Shown: one piece after another, positions 44,371-57,400 of the stretch
How positions within the stretch are numbered: the stretch's first letter is position 1
How the letters are laid out: each line of letters begins with the position of its first letter
Source: Apoda limacodes
Lineage: Eukaryota > Arthropoda > Insecta > Lepidoptera > Limacodidae
Direction: 5' to 3'
DNA length: 64,000 bases
NCBI GenBank assembly: GCA_946406115.1
Contig: OX291544.1
Location: 3,410,001 to 3,474,000 of the forward strand
Translations under genes and position numbers: made by a program
The notes under the pieces: generated by a model
The model's database searches: none
Told to the model about the DNA's origin: nothing
Seen by the model: the letters and a program-made list of their open reading frames with translations, nothing else

Positions 44371-46651
44371 ACTTTGGTTGCGCGTATTTTGCTCAATTGC
44401 GCAGATTCTGAAAACGAATAGACCGTGCAATTGTGTTGAAGGGCGGGAACCCAGTGCAGTGGCCAGGACTTCTGACCCAGGGGTAGGTTTAAGGATTAAG
44501 TTAACATCTTTCGCATAAATGCTTAAATACTTAACTGTCCAATTTAATTTTTGGGCCAGCCAAATTTAATAAGAACCTAAAAATAAGTTCCTGTTTTTTT
44601 CCTGCCCTAATTGTTTTAGTAGATGTTTTTGCTCATATAAATATACCTACTACTCTAACCCACTTCGACTACATAAGTAAAAATAAACCAAATTTCTATT
44701 TCACGATAGTCAGTTAAAAACAAATACTAATTATTCGTTTTTAACAGACTTCAAAAAAGGAAAAGGTTCTCAATTCGGTTGCCTGTTTTCTTTTTATCGT
44801 GTGTTAGTCAGACTACATGTTTTATTCATATCAATATTAAAATACTAAAATGAGTTTGAAAAGTTTAGATAATAGGTAAATACAAAATTTGTGCTGGAAT
44901 CCATTAAATATTTTCAGTCACATTTCCTAAGAGCAACAGTGTAACCGAAAACCCGCTGCACAGATTGGAAAGAAAAAACGTAGAATGTCAAAATGCTTAA
45001 GAAATATATACGAAAAGCAACAAACTACAGTTATATCACGTTACCAGCTTTACGAAATACTACTGAAACGTTACTCTTGACAAAAATCGTGACTTTTGCT
45101 TTGAAGAGGAAGTATTTTCTTTCTAATGGCCGCCGATATCTGTACTTCTAACGCTTCTGTACTTCTACTAATAGCGGGTTTTCTATCGTAAAAAAAAAAC
45201 AAAACCTAAATATTTAAGGGGGTCCATGTAACATGTTTTTTTATTTTTTTTGGTTTTGTTTCATTATTAAACTAGAAAATCATTAAAACAGTTCTAAAGA
45301 GTACCTGCACGCTATATAATGTAGACTTCGGTGACCGCGTAACATCATGTGGACGGTGAGCTTGTTTGCCACCTTAGTAGTACAAAAAAATATATAAATA
45401 CCGACCGGCCGACCGCTCGTGCTAAAGGTAGGGGAGAGTGGGGTAACCACGAATACCTAATGGAAAACGGAATAATTTTTTTTTAAACTATCTAACTACT
45501 TAAATAATCAACATCAACATAGAAAATGCTCGTGGCTTCGCTCGCACCGATATCAGTGATCGCCACAGAATTCTTAAATAAATCCGAGACCGGGATAAAA
45601 TGTATCCTACGTTAATGAAGCGGAACTAGATAAAAATAATTCAACAAGTATTTACAAAATAATATAAATATTTTTTCACATTATAGTCATCCACACATAA
45701 TTAAAGCACTTATATTAATACAAGAGATAATTTTAGGACTTGATTTTATACCGACCAATTACTAGTTCTAGTGATAGCTTAGATATCAACCGTCTAGGTA
45801 CCAAAGTAACCGTTACTCACTGCACCCGCGGCTGAGTAGCGACTAAGATTTCATACCGATCGAAACTTGGTTAATGTGACTTATTAAATTATGTTAAACA
45901 AGTAGAAAATAACTGTCAGTCACACTGTAAGTGATGGATTATACCTATGTCCGTTACTAGTTACTACTACCAAATGAAATTCATTTATTTATGTTAATCA
46001 TACGTTAAATTAAAAGAAAAAAATCGTCAGTCGAGTCCTTGAACATACTACGTCGTTATAAAATTCTAGCACCGTAGTAAAGTTGTAACAGTCAAGCGCG
46101 GTCAGTCTGAGAACTACTAATTATTAGCTAGTGGATATGTAATACCTTACTAAGAGTAAAACTGCCATTTGATTTACTAGGTTAAAGCGAGATAGCAATA
46201 TAGTAGCTCAATAGCTTCACATTGCGGACCATTACTAAAATTCCAGCTCAGCTTGTAAAACTTGTGTAGTATTTGAGCGAGGATAGATGTCGGCCATACT
46301 CATAGCAGAGTTAAGCTGAGTGTTAAAAACAGTTCAATTGTATTTAAAAAGGAGTTGGAAGAGTGAACTAGACTTATTACTAAATAGTTCGGAAGATGAA
46401 GTTGATATGTTCTCTACTGATACTGCTGCTATAAAGCCCATCTTACTAGTTCTATAGCAATCCATTAATCGTGTTACTAGTTTACTATCTTCTATTCGGT
46501 ATCTTGGCTACTAGTGATCGCCAAGCGTTACCTATATATAAGTTTACTAGAATCCTATCCACTAGTTAAAACTCATTGATTCGACCGCACCCTTACTGGG
46601 TTTCAATGTTCTGACACAGTAGTAGGTAATCTATTAATACAAATATAATAA
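44371..46651. other. Intergenic, repeat fragments only
   Basis: Contains a cagacttcaaaaaaggaaaa repeat (44747), a LINE tail fragment (45328-45385, cggtgaccgcgtaacatc), and 45745-45840, which is related in inverted orientation to 57770-57865 (ttttataccgacca, ttctagtgat, cactgcaccc). No gene seen. Confidence 0.5.
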
Positions 46652-46937
46652 GGATACGTTCACACGGCGCAATTTTTCTCGTATACCGTATACAAAATTT
46701 TATCGAATATCGTAGTGACAACAAAATTTGTATGGCAACTCTGAAACGGTATCTATACGAGAAAATCTCGTATTCGAGAAATGTTTTTTCCCGTATACCG
46801 TATGGTTTTGCCACTGTATCTACCCATAATATGGTATAAATCATTTGACAACTATAAAAAAATGGCGTGCTCTCAACGACTGGCGGCGGTGTGGCGGCTG
46901 GCAAAGCGTATCGAATAGTCGCCGTGTAAACGTAGCC
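46652..46937. mobile_element. 286-bp MITE, PIF/Harbinger-like
   Basis: Ends GGATACGTTCACACGGCG and, reversed, GGCTACGTTTACACGGCG, flanked on both sides by taa (46649-46651 and 46938-46940). A 3-bp TAA duplication with GG-starting termini fits PIF/Harbinger. The long minus-strand ORF across it is incidental. Confidence 0.8.
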
Positions 46938-47142
46938 TAAGGGAAAAAACAGGTCAAGTGTGAGTCGCTCCCACACACTGAAGGCTATTAGAAATTTATT
47001 TTATAATTCAATAATTAATTAATTTAGGAACCATAGTTTATGTCTTCTTCAAAATATAAATAATATAAGTTTTTTTTTTATATATGAAAAAAAATCGTTT
47101 TTGCATATTCTTGACTGTAAACGATGATTTATGTATACTTTT

Positions 47143-47479
47143 GGGCGCGTTCGTTTTTGGATAAAGGGTTCTTACGTTTGTTACTTTTCACACTTTGGAT
47201 AACGCCAGTTTTGCCACCGACACCGTTCGTTCATGTAGCTTTGAAACGTCTCAAACGAATTTTTTGTTTGCAAAACGAACGTTTGACGTTACACACACTA
47301 CGATAATAACACACACACTACCATAAACAATGCATGTGTAAACGCAGTTTGACAGATTAACATCAAAACCCCACCTCCAGACATGGGCCAAAAATTTCAT
47401 TTTTCGGTGGCAAAAGTGACAAAATAACAAAAATATCGTAAAAGTAACGAAAAATCTTTATCCCAAAACGAACGCGCCC
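47143..47479. mobile_element. 337-bp inverted-repeat MITE
   Basis: Terminal GGGCGCGTTCGTTTTTGGAT at 47143 pairs with the complementary end at 47479. Flanked by ttt on both sides. A second, inner inverted pair (acgttcgttc / gaacgaacgt type) lies at 47225-47285. No gene inside. Confidence 0.75.
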
Positions 47480-47959
47480 TTTGTCTAACTAATTCATGCT
47501 AGACCGGCGAGTTGATTAATTAACTCGAAGTAATACTTCAATTGCCGCGCGCGTAGGTATTGAATGGTGCGCAATATACGAGTAATTAAAGCGAGCAATA
47601 TAAATTAAATTAACATTAATTATCTTTTTTCTCAAAAAAATCAAACACACAAATATGTGGTGGGGGTAACCAGGGGCGTGTGATATTATTTTTATGTACG
47701 CTTGTTTTATTAACATCAGAAGTATGTTTAGAGACGTATAATAGCTCAATAAAATAAGACAAATCGAAGGAAAAAAATCCCGGAGTTTTGAAAATCGGTA
47801 CAGTTGTTCATTAGTATCTAAGTTTTAAGAAAACAAAAAGTCCTTTAGAGTAGGGCCCTTATATAGTCCTTCAAGAACTATCACTCGCAGCGGAATGTTG
47901 TTAACATAAAACCTTAAGCTAACAAAATTGACTATAAAAATGGTTCTATCCTTTTTTAT

Positions 47960-48330
47960 GTAGCGCCAGTGGGGTTGCGAACTGTTGTGACAAGGGAACC
48001 TGCTGCCCCTGCTTCCGTCCTCAACACAATTTCCTGCAAATGTGCAACGTTGTGGGTATCGCAAGGCAGGAAGCCACTGGACAACGTTGTGGGTATCGCA
48101 AGGCAGGAAGCCACTGGACAACGTTGTGGGTATCGCAAGGCAGGAAGCCACTGGACAACGTTGTGGGTATCGCAAGGCAGGAAGCCACTGGACAACGTTG
48201 TGGGTATCGCAAGGCAGGAAGCCACTGGACAACAGTAAGTGAAAACTGCGAGGGAGCCTGCACTAATGGCCTTCCAGTTGCAGACGACGCAAGCCTGGAC
48301 GAAGATGAGGTTTACGACTCTGACAAATAA
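47960..48330 (+). pseudogene. CXC-type cysteine-rich C-terminus with internal minisatellite
   Basis: Before the array the frame reads TREPAAPASVLNTISCKCA; after it, ENCEGACTNGLPVADDASLD and an acidic end before TAA at 48328-48330. These are the two ends of a CXC (tesmin-like) cysteine-rich tail found at the C-terminus of some insect transposon-type proteins; the family name is an inference. The middle has been replaced by five 37-bp repeats whose unit in one frame reads QRCGYRKAGSHWT, itself a CXC-like segment. The upstream part of the gene is absent. Confidence 0.55.
48049..48233 (+). repeat. 37-bp minisatellite, 5 identical copies
   Basis: Five copies of gttgtgggtatcgcaaggca followed by ggaagccactggacaac, with no differences seen between copies, so the array is recent or homogenised. 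Because 37 is not a multiple of 3 and the unit lacks stops in most frames, long spurious ORFs appear on both strands. Confidence 0.95.
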
Positions 48331-48949
48331 ACAACCCTAATACTTGATTGTTTCATTATAATAAATATTGTTCACTACAAATGTTAACATTATTAATATA
48401 TTAAATAGTCAAACTATAACGGGAATGTTAATGAATAAGTCACGATGTTTTGAAATATTGGTACTTTCTCGGCTCCATACCTCCGAAAGTATTAAACTTA
48501 TGTCAAAAAAGCATAGGACCATTTTATATTAAATATTGTTGGCGTTAGTTTCATCTTAACAACTTTCTGCTACGAGTGATGGTTACTAAGATACAAGCAA
48601 AATACTTAAAAAAAAGTGCCCTATTAAGGCCCCCCCTCCCTCGAGCTCACCCTGGGAGTAAGAGTACCATGACGACTTTTTATTTTCTTGAAACTAAGAT
48701 ACCAAGAAAACACTGTACCAAATTTCAAAACTCCGAATTTTTTTCCTTCCACTGGCCTCTATTGTGTAATTTTACTTAATATAAGTCAGTTAGGTAGTTA
48801 GTTATGGGGCGCAACAATTTCCTAACGACACGGTATCTTCAACCCCTCTACTAATGGTCTTACTACCGCTAGCAAAATAGCTGGCTGTTTTTTCTTGTCA
48901 TTTAACCTATGAAGAACAAAAATTATTTATTGATTTCATGTGGTATGAA

Positions 48950-49532
48950 TCCTATAAATATTATAAATGCGAAAGTTTGTTTATCTGTTTTTTACTTCAT
49001 AAGTCACTTATACATGAACCGATTTAGATGAAATTTGGTGTGGAGATATTTGAGTTCCCGGATAGGACATAGAAGAGTTTTTATCCCAAAGAAATCAGAA
49101 GTTCCCGCGGAAATAACTATATCCGAGCTTAAACGAACTATACCTTGCTATAGAAAACTTCATTAGTATATAATTAAGGAGTTATTAGATCCTATAACCA
49201 AATGGATGGCGGGTGGAGCTATCTCATCAAAATTATAGTTGCGAAAGTTTGGATGTTGGTTGCTTCTTACTCAAATACGTTTCAACCACTGGATGGGTCG
49301 GGATGAAACTTGGCACACATATACGAGTAGGTTAGGTCCTGGAATAGGACTTATATATAGACTATTTTTCATCTCAAAAAAGTCAAAAGTTACAGGAGTA
49401 ACTATAACCGAATTCCACGAACGAACCATAGCTGCAGTTATAGCTTGCTATAACAAACTTCAAGGAGTTGCCGTAAGAATCCCACGCCGATAACTAAATT
49501 TAGGGTTGGACGGAGCAGCGGGAAGAAGCTAG
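48950..49532 (+). mobile_element. Non-autonomous Helitron, two-unit copy
   Basis: Starts TCCTATAAATATT after an A and ends cggagcagcgggaagaagctag before a T, giving the TC...CTAG ends and A/T target of Helitrons. Interior has two related halves (aaagtttgttta / aaagtttggatgttgg). Same family as 26391-26922 in the opposite orientation. Confidence 0.75.
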
Positions 49533-50486
49533 TTAGTTTATATATTCTTTTCTTTGCATATTCTAAGTATTGACTGACAATTATTTTGTTATTTTTCATT
49601 ATATAAAATGAATCATGTTTGGAACGGTATGAATTTTTTTGCTACTTTGAAAGCCCTTATGTGTAGGTGGGATTTCTTAACCGGTGAATAAGAACTACCT
49701 TCAAATACTAGAATGAGTTTTCGATTTCCACCCCTGCCTAATACATGTATTATGTATGTAAAAGTTACAAAACTTCAAGACGCATAGAAACTCTGAAATC
49801 ACTCGCACATTCAGACACACACATTATTTTATCTAAAACTACTATTTGATAATTACCAACGTGTAATAAAAAACGTTCACATTCATTCTTAGAGTGCACT
49901 CTGTTTATTAATGTCGTTATTTTTTATAACCCGCAATAAATTAAATGGTTTTGAATAATAAGACAAGATGCTTTTGACATCGCAGTGAGTTAAGCATACT
50001 CACGTTATGCAAAAGGATTTTGTGTTCGTATTTTCAATTATCTTCTCAGTTCTGATTTACTAATCGAACACAGATACGGCTACTTTCGAGACCGTCATTG
50101 ATACGTTAGCGCTCCATGTTGAGTCGTATGTTGTACAAGCCAAGGAAATAGAGATTGAAGTCAGCCAAAACGTTTTTAATTATAATTATGTTTCTTATTA
50201 AACCAGAGATACGAAATAGTGGCTGCATATTTTTTAGAAAATGACAAAAAATGCGAATAATATAAAGTTTTTAAATAATCTACACAATTTGAAACGTGAC
50301 GATGTCTTGTCAAATAAATCATTAAAAAAACTTAATATGTTAAATAAATTAATAATACTAATAAGTTATTAAAAAAAATTAATAACGAAATATGTTTCAA
50401 TTTATATTATCTTCTGATTCTAATTGTGTATCCTTTTGTCTTTGATTCATAAATTGCGTCAATTAAAGCAAATATTCAATATTTTA
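49533..50486. other. Intergenic sequence 3' of LCA5
   Basis: AT-rich. It should hold the 3' UTR of the minus-strand gene, but I see no unambiguous AATAAA on that strand close to the stop. Confidence 0.4.
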
Positions 50487-51431
50487 TCATTTTTTTCCCA
50501 GTAAATCTTCCAGTAAGTCTCTATTACTCAAACTTAAGTCTCCAAACAAATTGGTTTTAGATTCTGGTCTTGAATTTCGTCTACCGGAGATAGACCTCTT
50601 TCGAGCCATTGGAATATTTTCAACAACTTGGCTTGTTAGCATTTTAAAATTATTATTCAATTCTACTAAAGTCTCTTCAGGAACCTCGCCCCTAGAATTG
50701 ACAAATTCATTTATTTTATCTACTGCATGCAGCTGTTGGACAAGTTTATCACTATCAAATTTAGAACTATTAAAGTCTTGTAAGTGTTTATCTATAACTC
50801 TGCTACTTTTTTCTATATCTTGGATGACATCTTTGCACAACTTTTCGACATTTGTTCCCGAAGATTTTCGTTCTAAAACACTGTTTTCTCTTTTTGGTTT
50901 TGCTTCACTATCATTTCCAATTCTAAAGCTTTTCGTAGAAGTTGCTTGAAACTCTTCTATTATTGTTTCTTCATGAAAAGATACACTAGAGCTTCTTCTT
51001 CCTCTTGACTTCGGACGATCAATTTCATCTGATATGTCAATTTGTTCTTCGACAGAATCTTCAGTTAATTTCCTAGTCAAATCTGGTCTTATTGATAATG
51101 GATCTTCATTATTTTTAATCTTTTTTAAAAGCTCTGCCTTCATAACTTCAATTTTCTTCTGTACTTCATCAGGACTAGAGTTCTTGAGATCAATATCTTG
51201 ATCAAAAATAGATAAGTCAGCCATGCCATCTTGCACAGTTTTAGCTAATTCAATTATGTCATCTGATCCTTTGGAACTTTTTCTAGTAGATCTTGTACTT
51301 GTAGAATTGGTGCGACTCCTTATAAAACGAGAGCGAGGTTCTATAGATGATGATATCTCTTCATCTCTAGAAAGAGCGCTACTTAGCGATCGTGAATTTT
51401 CACATAGCTTACCTAAAACGTCTTGGTCAAT
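50487..51431 (-). CDS. LCA5: LCA5 terminal exon
   Basis: 945 nt, starts IDQDVLGKLCENSRSLSSAL after TTCCAG, phase 0. Contains an Arg/Ser-rich stretch (RSRTNSTSTRSTRKSSKGS), an acidic helix-like middle (SPDEVQKKIEVMKAELLKKI), another basic Ser-rich stretch and the C-terminus LSNRDLLEDLLGKK with TGA at 50487-50489. Probably disordered. Plus-strand ORFs across it are shadows. Confidence 0.9.
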   Translation of the reverse strand: MDQDVLGKLCENSRSLSSALSRDEEISSSIEPRSRFIRSRTNSTSTRSTRKSSKGSDDIIELAKTVQDGMADLSIFDQDIDLKNSSPDEVQKKIEVMKAELLKKIKNNEDPLSIRPDLTRKLTEDSVEEQIDISDEIDRPKSRGRRSSSVSFHEETIIEEFQATSTKSFRIGNDSEAKPKRENSVLERKSSGTNVEKLCKDVIQDIEKSSRVIDKHLQDFNSSKFDSDKLVQQLHAVDKINEFVNSRGEVPEETLVELNNNFKMLTSQVVENIPMARKRSISGRRNSRPESKTNLFGDLSLSNRDLLEDLLGKK

Positions 51432-54400
51432 CTGGAATACAATATAACATAAAAATGAGCTGTTGCATTTTGACATTTCCAATAAAAGTAATTAGTAGGG
51501 GAAATGCAATTATTTTAGGGACAGAAACTGACTGAAACAAGTACCATGTAACCAACAATACAGGCAACCAAACTAATAAATTTATCTTAAAAACAACATT
51601 TAGAAATATTGGATGGATAATAAAAGATTCTCAATTTTACCAAAGTTCCGTCGTCATCACTTCTGTTTCCCGATTCATCTTGGGTTAATTTCATCGCTCT
51701 GTTACTTGGCTTGGTAGAGTTATACAAAGATATCTTTACAGGCGATTTGATGTGTCGACTAGCTGCAGTACTTAACATCTTCTCTTTCATCTAAAAGAAT
51801 TTTATGACAAAAAGAAACCGTATAATGTGTAACTTGGAATTAAATCATTTAATGATAATCCAACCTAAAAACCAAATACTTTCACTTTTAATATTGAAAT
51901 ATTTTTGCTTGATGCTGAAAACTGGATTCTAATAAATTGTTTTGGTTCTAAATGAAACCCATTAAGAAATAAAAATAAACAACAGAGATTGCCCCCGGAC
52001 ATTAGCTATAGTCTTTTTTTTTATTTTTTATTAGAACGGTAACTAAAATGAAAAGTATTATAAGTGCATAAATTTTAGTTGCATACCTCACTGCCAATTT
52101 TTATCTAAAATTGGTGTAAGTTTAGCTGGTAAAATGCTACTGAAAGATTAAAAATAATCTAATAAAAATAATTTAACCTATCTAGTTCTAATCTGCACTA
52201 ACGATTAAAAAAATTTAAAGGCATGACAAAATTTATATCTGTTTGTCAAAAGCCTTTTTTTTAGTGAATATTTAATATCAGTAGGTTTACAATAATATAG
52301 TTAATATATAAAAATCAAAAGCCAAACCACTTGAGCTTGTGATCAAAGCAAATTTGTGTGTAATTAAAAAATGTAATTTCTTAAAAATGTGGGTACCTTT
52401 TCCTACTATATCAAATAGTCAGTCATCGTCCATCGACTAGCCATATGCGACATTAAGGAAGTCGGTAGTCTTACCTCACAATTGGTCTATCTAAACACGT
52501 TCGACGGCGGACTCTATGAATGAAATGACTGTTTAGCCTGTGCTTATATTGTGACTATACATCAACTCGCTACACACCGAAGTATTGAATATTTGCTAAA
52601 TCTAAATGAGAATTTATAGAATCTAACCTCTATAATAGTAGATAACTTATCAGCATTGTTGATGGCGAGGTCGAGGTCGTTCCTGGTGTCCTTGTGCTTG
52701 TTGATTTCTACCTGCAGCTGGTGCTTGAAATTCTTTGCCTCGAGCACGAGCCGCCTTTGCAGCGTGCTGATTGTCTCGTTTTGCTGCTGCACCCGTGCTG
52801 TCAGCTCCGTTACTTGGGATTGCAATTTCTCGCGTTCGGGAAGGTTTCTGTTCATTTATATTAATATTTGATAACTTTATTTTACTATATAACTGTAGGA
52901 AAACTGTGTTTTTAGTTCCGTTGACTTAACTTACCTATCCTTGCTAAGTTCTAACAAATGTTGATGTTCATCCTTTAACTGCTGCAGTTGCAATTCTCTT
53001 TCCTTCAACTTCTGCGTTACCTCTTTATACTGCTGCTTCAACTGCTTGAACTTTGCTTGTTGGATCCGGATTTCTTCCGTGTGCGAGTTTAGAACTTGGG
53101 GCAACTCGGCGTTTGAATTCTCGTATCTGTGTAAAAATATTATATGAATAATTTGTCAGTCTCAAGTGTCGTTTACTTATGATTACACTAATCAATTTTG
53201 TGCATGACCACCAATACCCGCTGCACAAAAGAATCTCCCATTAGACCACTTTTAAAAATGAAGACACCAAACAATTAAATAAACACAAATACTAAGGATC
53301 AGGAAAATTACCCTAAATTTTTGTTTTATATTCACGGCTCATATCAGTCTCACAGTTTATGGCAACTTAATACTTTAAAACACTAACTGCTTAAGGACTT
53401 ATAATATAAATAAATAAATTTTACAGGGCAATTACACTTAGCACAATCTGGCCCTAAACTAAACAAAGCTTACCTATGGGTGGATACAAATATTTAGGTC
53501 TATAATTTTTTAATAAATACACACATAACACTTAGATTCAAGAAATACACAAAATATGTTGCATTTTGCCGATTTATTTATACTGTTTTAAATATATAAA
53601 ACAGGTATATTTAAAAAAAAAACCACTTTGACTTTAAGTGAATTTTGTATTATATGAATAATTTTTCATTGTACGACGTCAAATGGGGGAGTCTAAAATT
53701 GAAATATTCTTATTTATTTCTGACACGAATTCGTTGACAGTGAGGTGACAAAGTCTCATCTTACCTCTGTAAGGCAATATCCTGTTTCTTTTGAAGCGCC
53801 CGAAGCACGCGGTTCTCGTTGCTTAACTCCTGAAAAACCAATATATTTGAAATTATGTACATTTAAATCTCATTTCATTGCTTTTTTTTTTATTTTATGG
53901 TTACGTACACTGAGAAAAAAAAAATTGTTCGAATTAAAAACTGTATATTAAAATGCGTTAATACTAAATTTTAATTTTTATTTCAATTTCAAAAAAAATT
54001 TTCAGGAAATTACAAAACAATATAAATTCAAGTACATTTTATTAATTCCATAAAATTATAACAAAATAGTTTTATTAATTTACGTAATTAATAATTTGTA
54101 CTTTGGTTTACAGAATTTTACAAATCCTATAAAACTTTTCTCGTATTTATGAGTAGGGTAATTAAATTAATATCAACATATCAAGTTTACTAAAGATTAC
54201 AAAAAAATTATTAAAGTGGGCAGATAAAACACTACTGGTCATTACAATGAAGGCTTGTTAACGTTTACAAACACCTTTTTAAGAATAAGTGAAGTTTACT
54301 AATAACAAACATCATATCGTTCTGCTACGAATTAAGGATGACGTCACGCGTTTACATCGCGCTATCGAAGTTTTTTCGATAGTTCGCATATATACCGAAA

Positions 54401-57400
54401 TACCGAAATACAAGTATGACAAGGCGTTCTCCAGGAATAGCTCCTCACCTGGCGGGGGATTTCCCTGTACCGCCGCTTCGTAATTAGTAAGCCTGAACCG
54501 AACTGAATGATGAAACTAGCACTTATCCACCAAAGCCCTTCCTTCATTTACTAGGTACACTGACAAGTTATTATGATCCATATAGCTTCGCACCACAGAG
54601 CTTCATCAGGACCAACTCGTATTGGTGTAATTAAACGCTGATTATAAGCGTGTTCATACGTTATTTGCATTCCACTAAATTTTACTTGTTTTTAGTAAAC
54701 AACACTGTAATTCCAACAAGACTAGTTTTATTCATGTTAGTAAATACAATAAGTAAAACTCATTGGTAACCGTCAGTGTAATTTACTTGTCCTCGGGATT
54801 ACTAATATTTTAGTAGTTATTAGTATTATTTACTTGTAGCTACTAAAGTTTTTTCTCCGTGTATTAACCAGTCCTCTTTACTGATAAATTTATATAGCGT
54901 TAATTTTATTTCTATTGCAACATTAAATGCTATAAACTCAAAATTTTCATAGAAATTTTATTACCATACCAGCTCTTTTTGAATAAACTTACTTCAAACT
55001 GTGATTCAGATCAGATTTTTGGCAATAAGTAATTAATATGTTTTACCTTTTTAGTGCATCTTTTTGAAGCTGGTTATTTTTTTGTTAAAATGTTTTTATT
55101 TCTAGATTGTATGACAGATTGGATAGATGTATACATAATGTTCGTCTGTTAAGGGTGTCGTCCCAACATAATAAAAAATCCTTATTATTTTAAAATACAT
55201 AAATTTCGGTGTCTGCCTATTTGCATGGCTCGCGAGTTTTTTTCTTACAAGTAGCTATGGATCAACTTTAAATTCAGCACTTATTCCTTAAATCTAAAGG
55301 TGGGATCACTACCATGCCACGTGCTGGCCAGACTCGCTATCGGCCCGCCAAATCTAAAAGTGGGATCACTACCATGCCACGAGCGGCCAACTGATTTTAA
55401 AACTCCATTTGTGATCATTTTCCGTACATCGAAAGGAAAAAACGGAACCCTTATAGGATCACTTTGTTGTCCGTCCGTCCGTCTGTCATTTTTTTCAGGA
55501 ACGCGTGGAGGTATCAAGCTAAAATTTATATTAAATACTCAGGTCTACTGTCACTTGGACCTGTGAAATAACCAAACTTCTAAGCCAACGCAACCAAAAG
55601 ATACAGCCGTTTATACTTCAAATTTCTGCTAATTTTCGAAACTCGCAAGGGAATTAAAACCTACAGGGTACTTCCCCTGAACTCAACATTTTGAAATTTG
55701 GTACGAAGCAACGTCTTATAGCACAGCTAAAAGAAAAATTGTGAAAACTGTAAATTTTTAGATAAATTTTATAATAAAAAATATTTTTAATAATATACAA
55801 CAAATAATAAGTTTGCACGGAACGCTCAGTGCGCGAGCCAGACTTGCACTAAGCCGGGTTTTTTTTAATTTTTAATTACCAGTTCCATTGTCGCACCATT
55901 CAATACCTACGCGCACGGCAATGGAGCTGGTAATGGACTTGAAAACGATTTTTAATTAGTGGACACATAAATAAAAAACCTTTTTTAACAAAAACATGAA
56001 CCGACTTCAAAAAGATGCACTAAGAAGGTAAAAATAATTATTTCAAAAAATCTATTCAAAATTACAGTTTGAAGTTGGAGTCTATCCCTCTTACAGTTTA
56101 TAACATACTTGACTTGCACGAAACCAACTACAAACTGTAATTTTGATCAGATTTTTTGCCTTCATCATCATCATAGTGCATGTACACCCAATTAGTTCAA
56201 CCGTTAAACTAATGGGATTTTTTTGTTGCAGTAGTTCAACTATGTATAATTTTTTTTAAGAGTTGAACTACTGGGACAATTTATTTGAACTAACTCACAG
56301 GAGCTGATTCAGTTGATTTAAAAGATGCAATTTATATATTTGTACTTTATATATTTGCTAAAAATATTGAGCGTGTTTGACAAACGTCACAGAACCAACA
56401 TTATAGTGAAATCGTGGCATTCAAAAATTAATAAGAATTTTAAAAACCCGTGACGCTCATACGTCTGTTGAAAACATTAAAAAGCGAGGCGACACCGCGT
56501 GAGGTGTCTAGAAACTTCGAGCCAACTAACGAATAAAAGAAGTAAACGATACATAAATAAATTTAGACGACAACATAAGAGTTATTCAAATGCAACTTGT
56601 AAACAATTATCAGAGCTCGCTTTGGAAAAAATTGCGTTAAAAAAAATTTATTAAAATTACTAGCTTTTGCTCGCGGCTCCGCCCGCCCTAAATTTGGTTA
56701 TAGGAATGTAATGAAGATGTGTAATGTGTTATAAATATCGTGATAAGATCTAACGCTTTTGTAAAGAAACTACTAGGCTGCAATCAATAGTTACGGAGAT
56801 TTACCCTATTATAATTTGACAGTTGTCATCTAAAATAAAGATCTTAATGAGACTTATCATTTCTGTGAGAAAACTACTAGCATACGATCAATAGTTACGG
56901 AGATATAGTCCTTTCTAGTTTGACAGCTGTCATCTGAAATAAAAAAAATGATGAGATCTATCATTTCTGTGAAGAAACTACTAAACTCTCATCTATAGTT
57001 ACGGAGATAAAGTCCTTTATAGTTTGACAGCTGTCATCTGAAATAAAGTTCTTGACGAGATCCATCATTTCCATAAAGAAACTACTAACCTACGATTAAT
57101 AGTTACGGAAAATGTAAAGTACTAAATTGGTAATGCGTTTTGAATATTTTACTTTTTTTCAATAAAATTACATACTTTTTTTTTATATAATGACATTGTA
57201 CAATGACTTTAATAAACAATTCTTGGGATACTTGGTAACTGACCATTAAAGTTTTAATGATTTTTGTTTTTAAATAAACTGGTGTTTAATTTTTTGTTTT
57301 ATTTCAGCAGAAATTTATGAATTGTTAACGTAAATAAATAAGATTTTTTTTTTATACCACTAGGGTGGCAAACAAGCACACGGTCCGCCTGATGGTAAGC

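Noticed and set aside
46593..46976. 127-aa minus-strand ORF
   Set aside because: Covers the inverted-repeat MITE at 46652-46937; composition reflects its termini, no family resemblance.
47825..48330. Several long ORFs on both strands, including a 135-aa minus frame
   Set aside because: They read the stop-free 37-bp minisatellite in different frames; the array length, not selection, keeps them open.
50551..51447. Plus-strand ORFs of 132 and 74 aa
   Set aside because: Antisense shadows of the LCA5 terminal exon.
55281..55566. 78- and 88-aa ORFs on both strands
   Set aside because: Lie in a duplicated tract and the start of an interspersed repeat.
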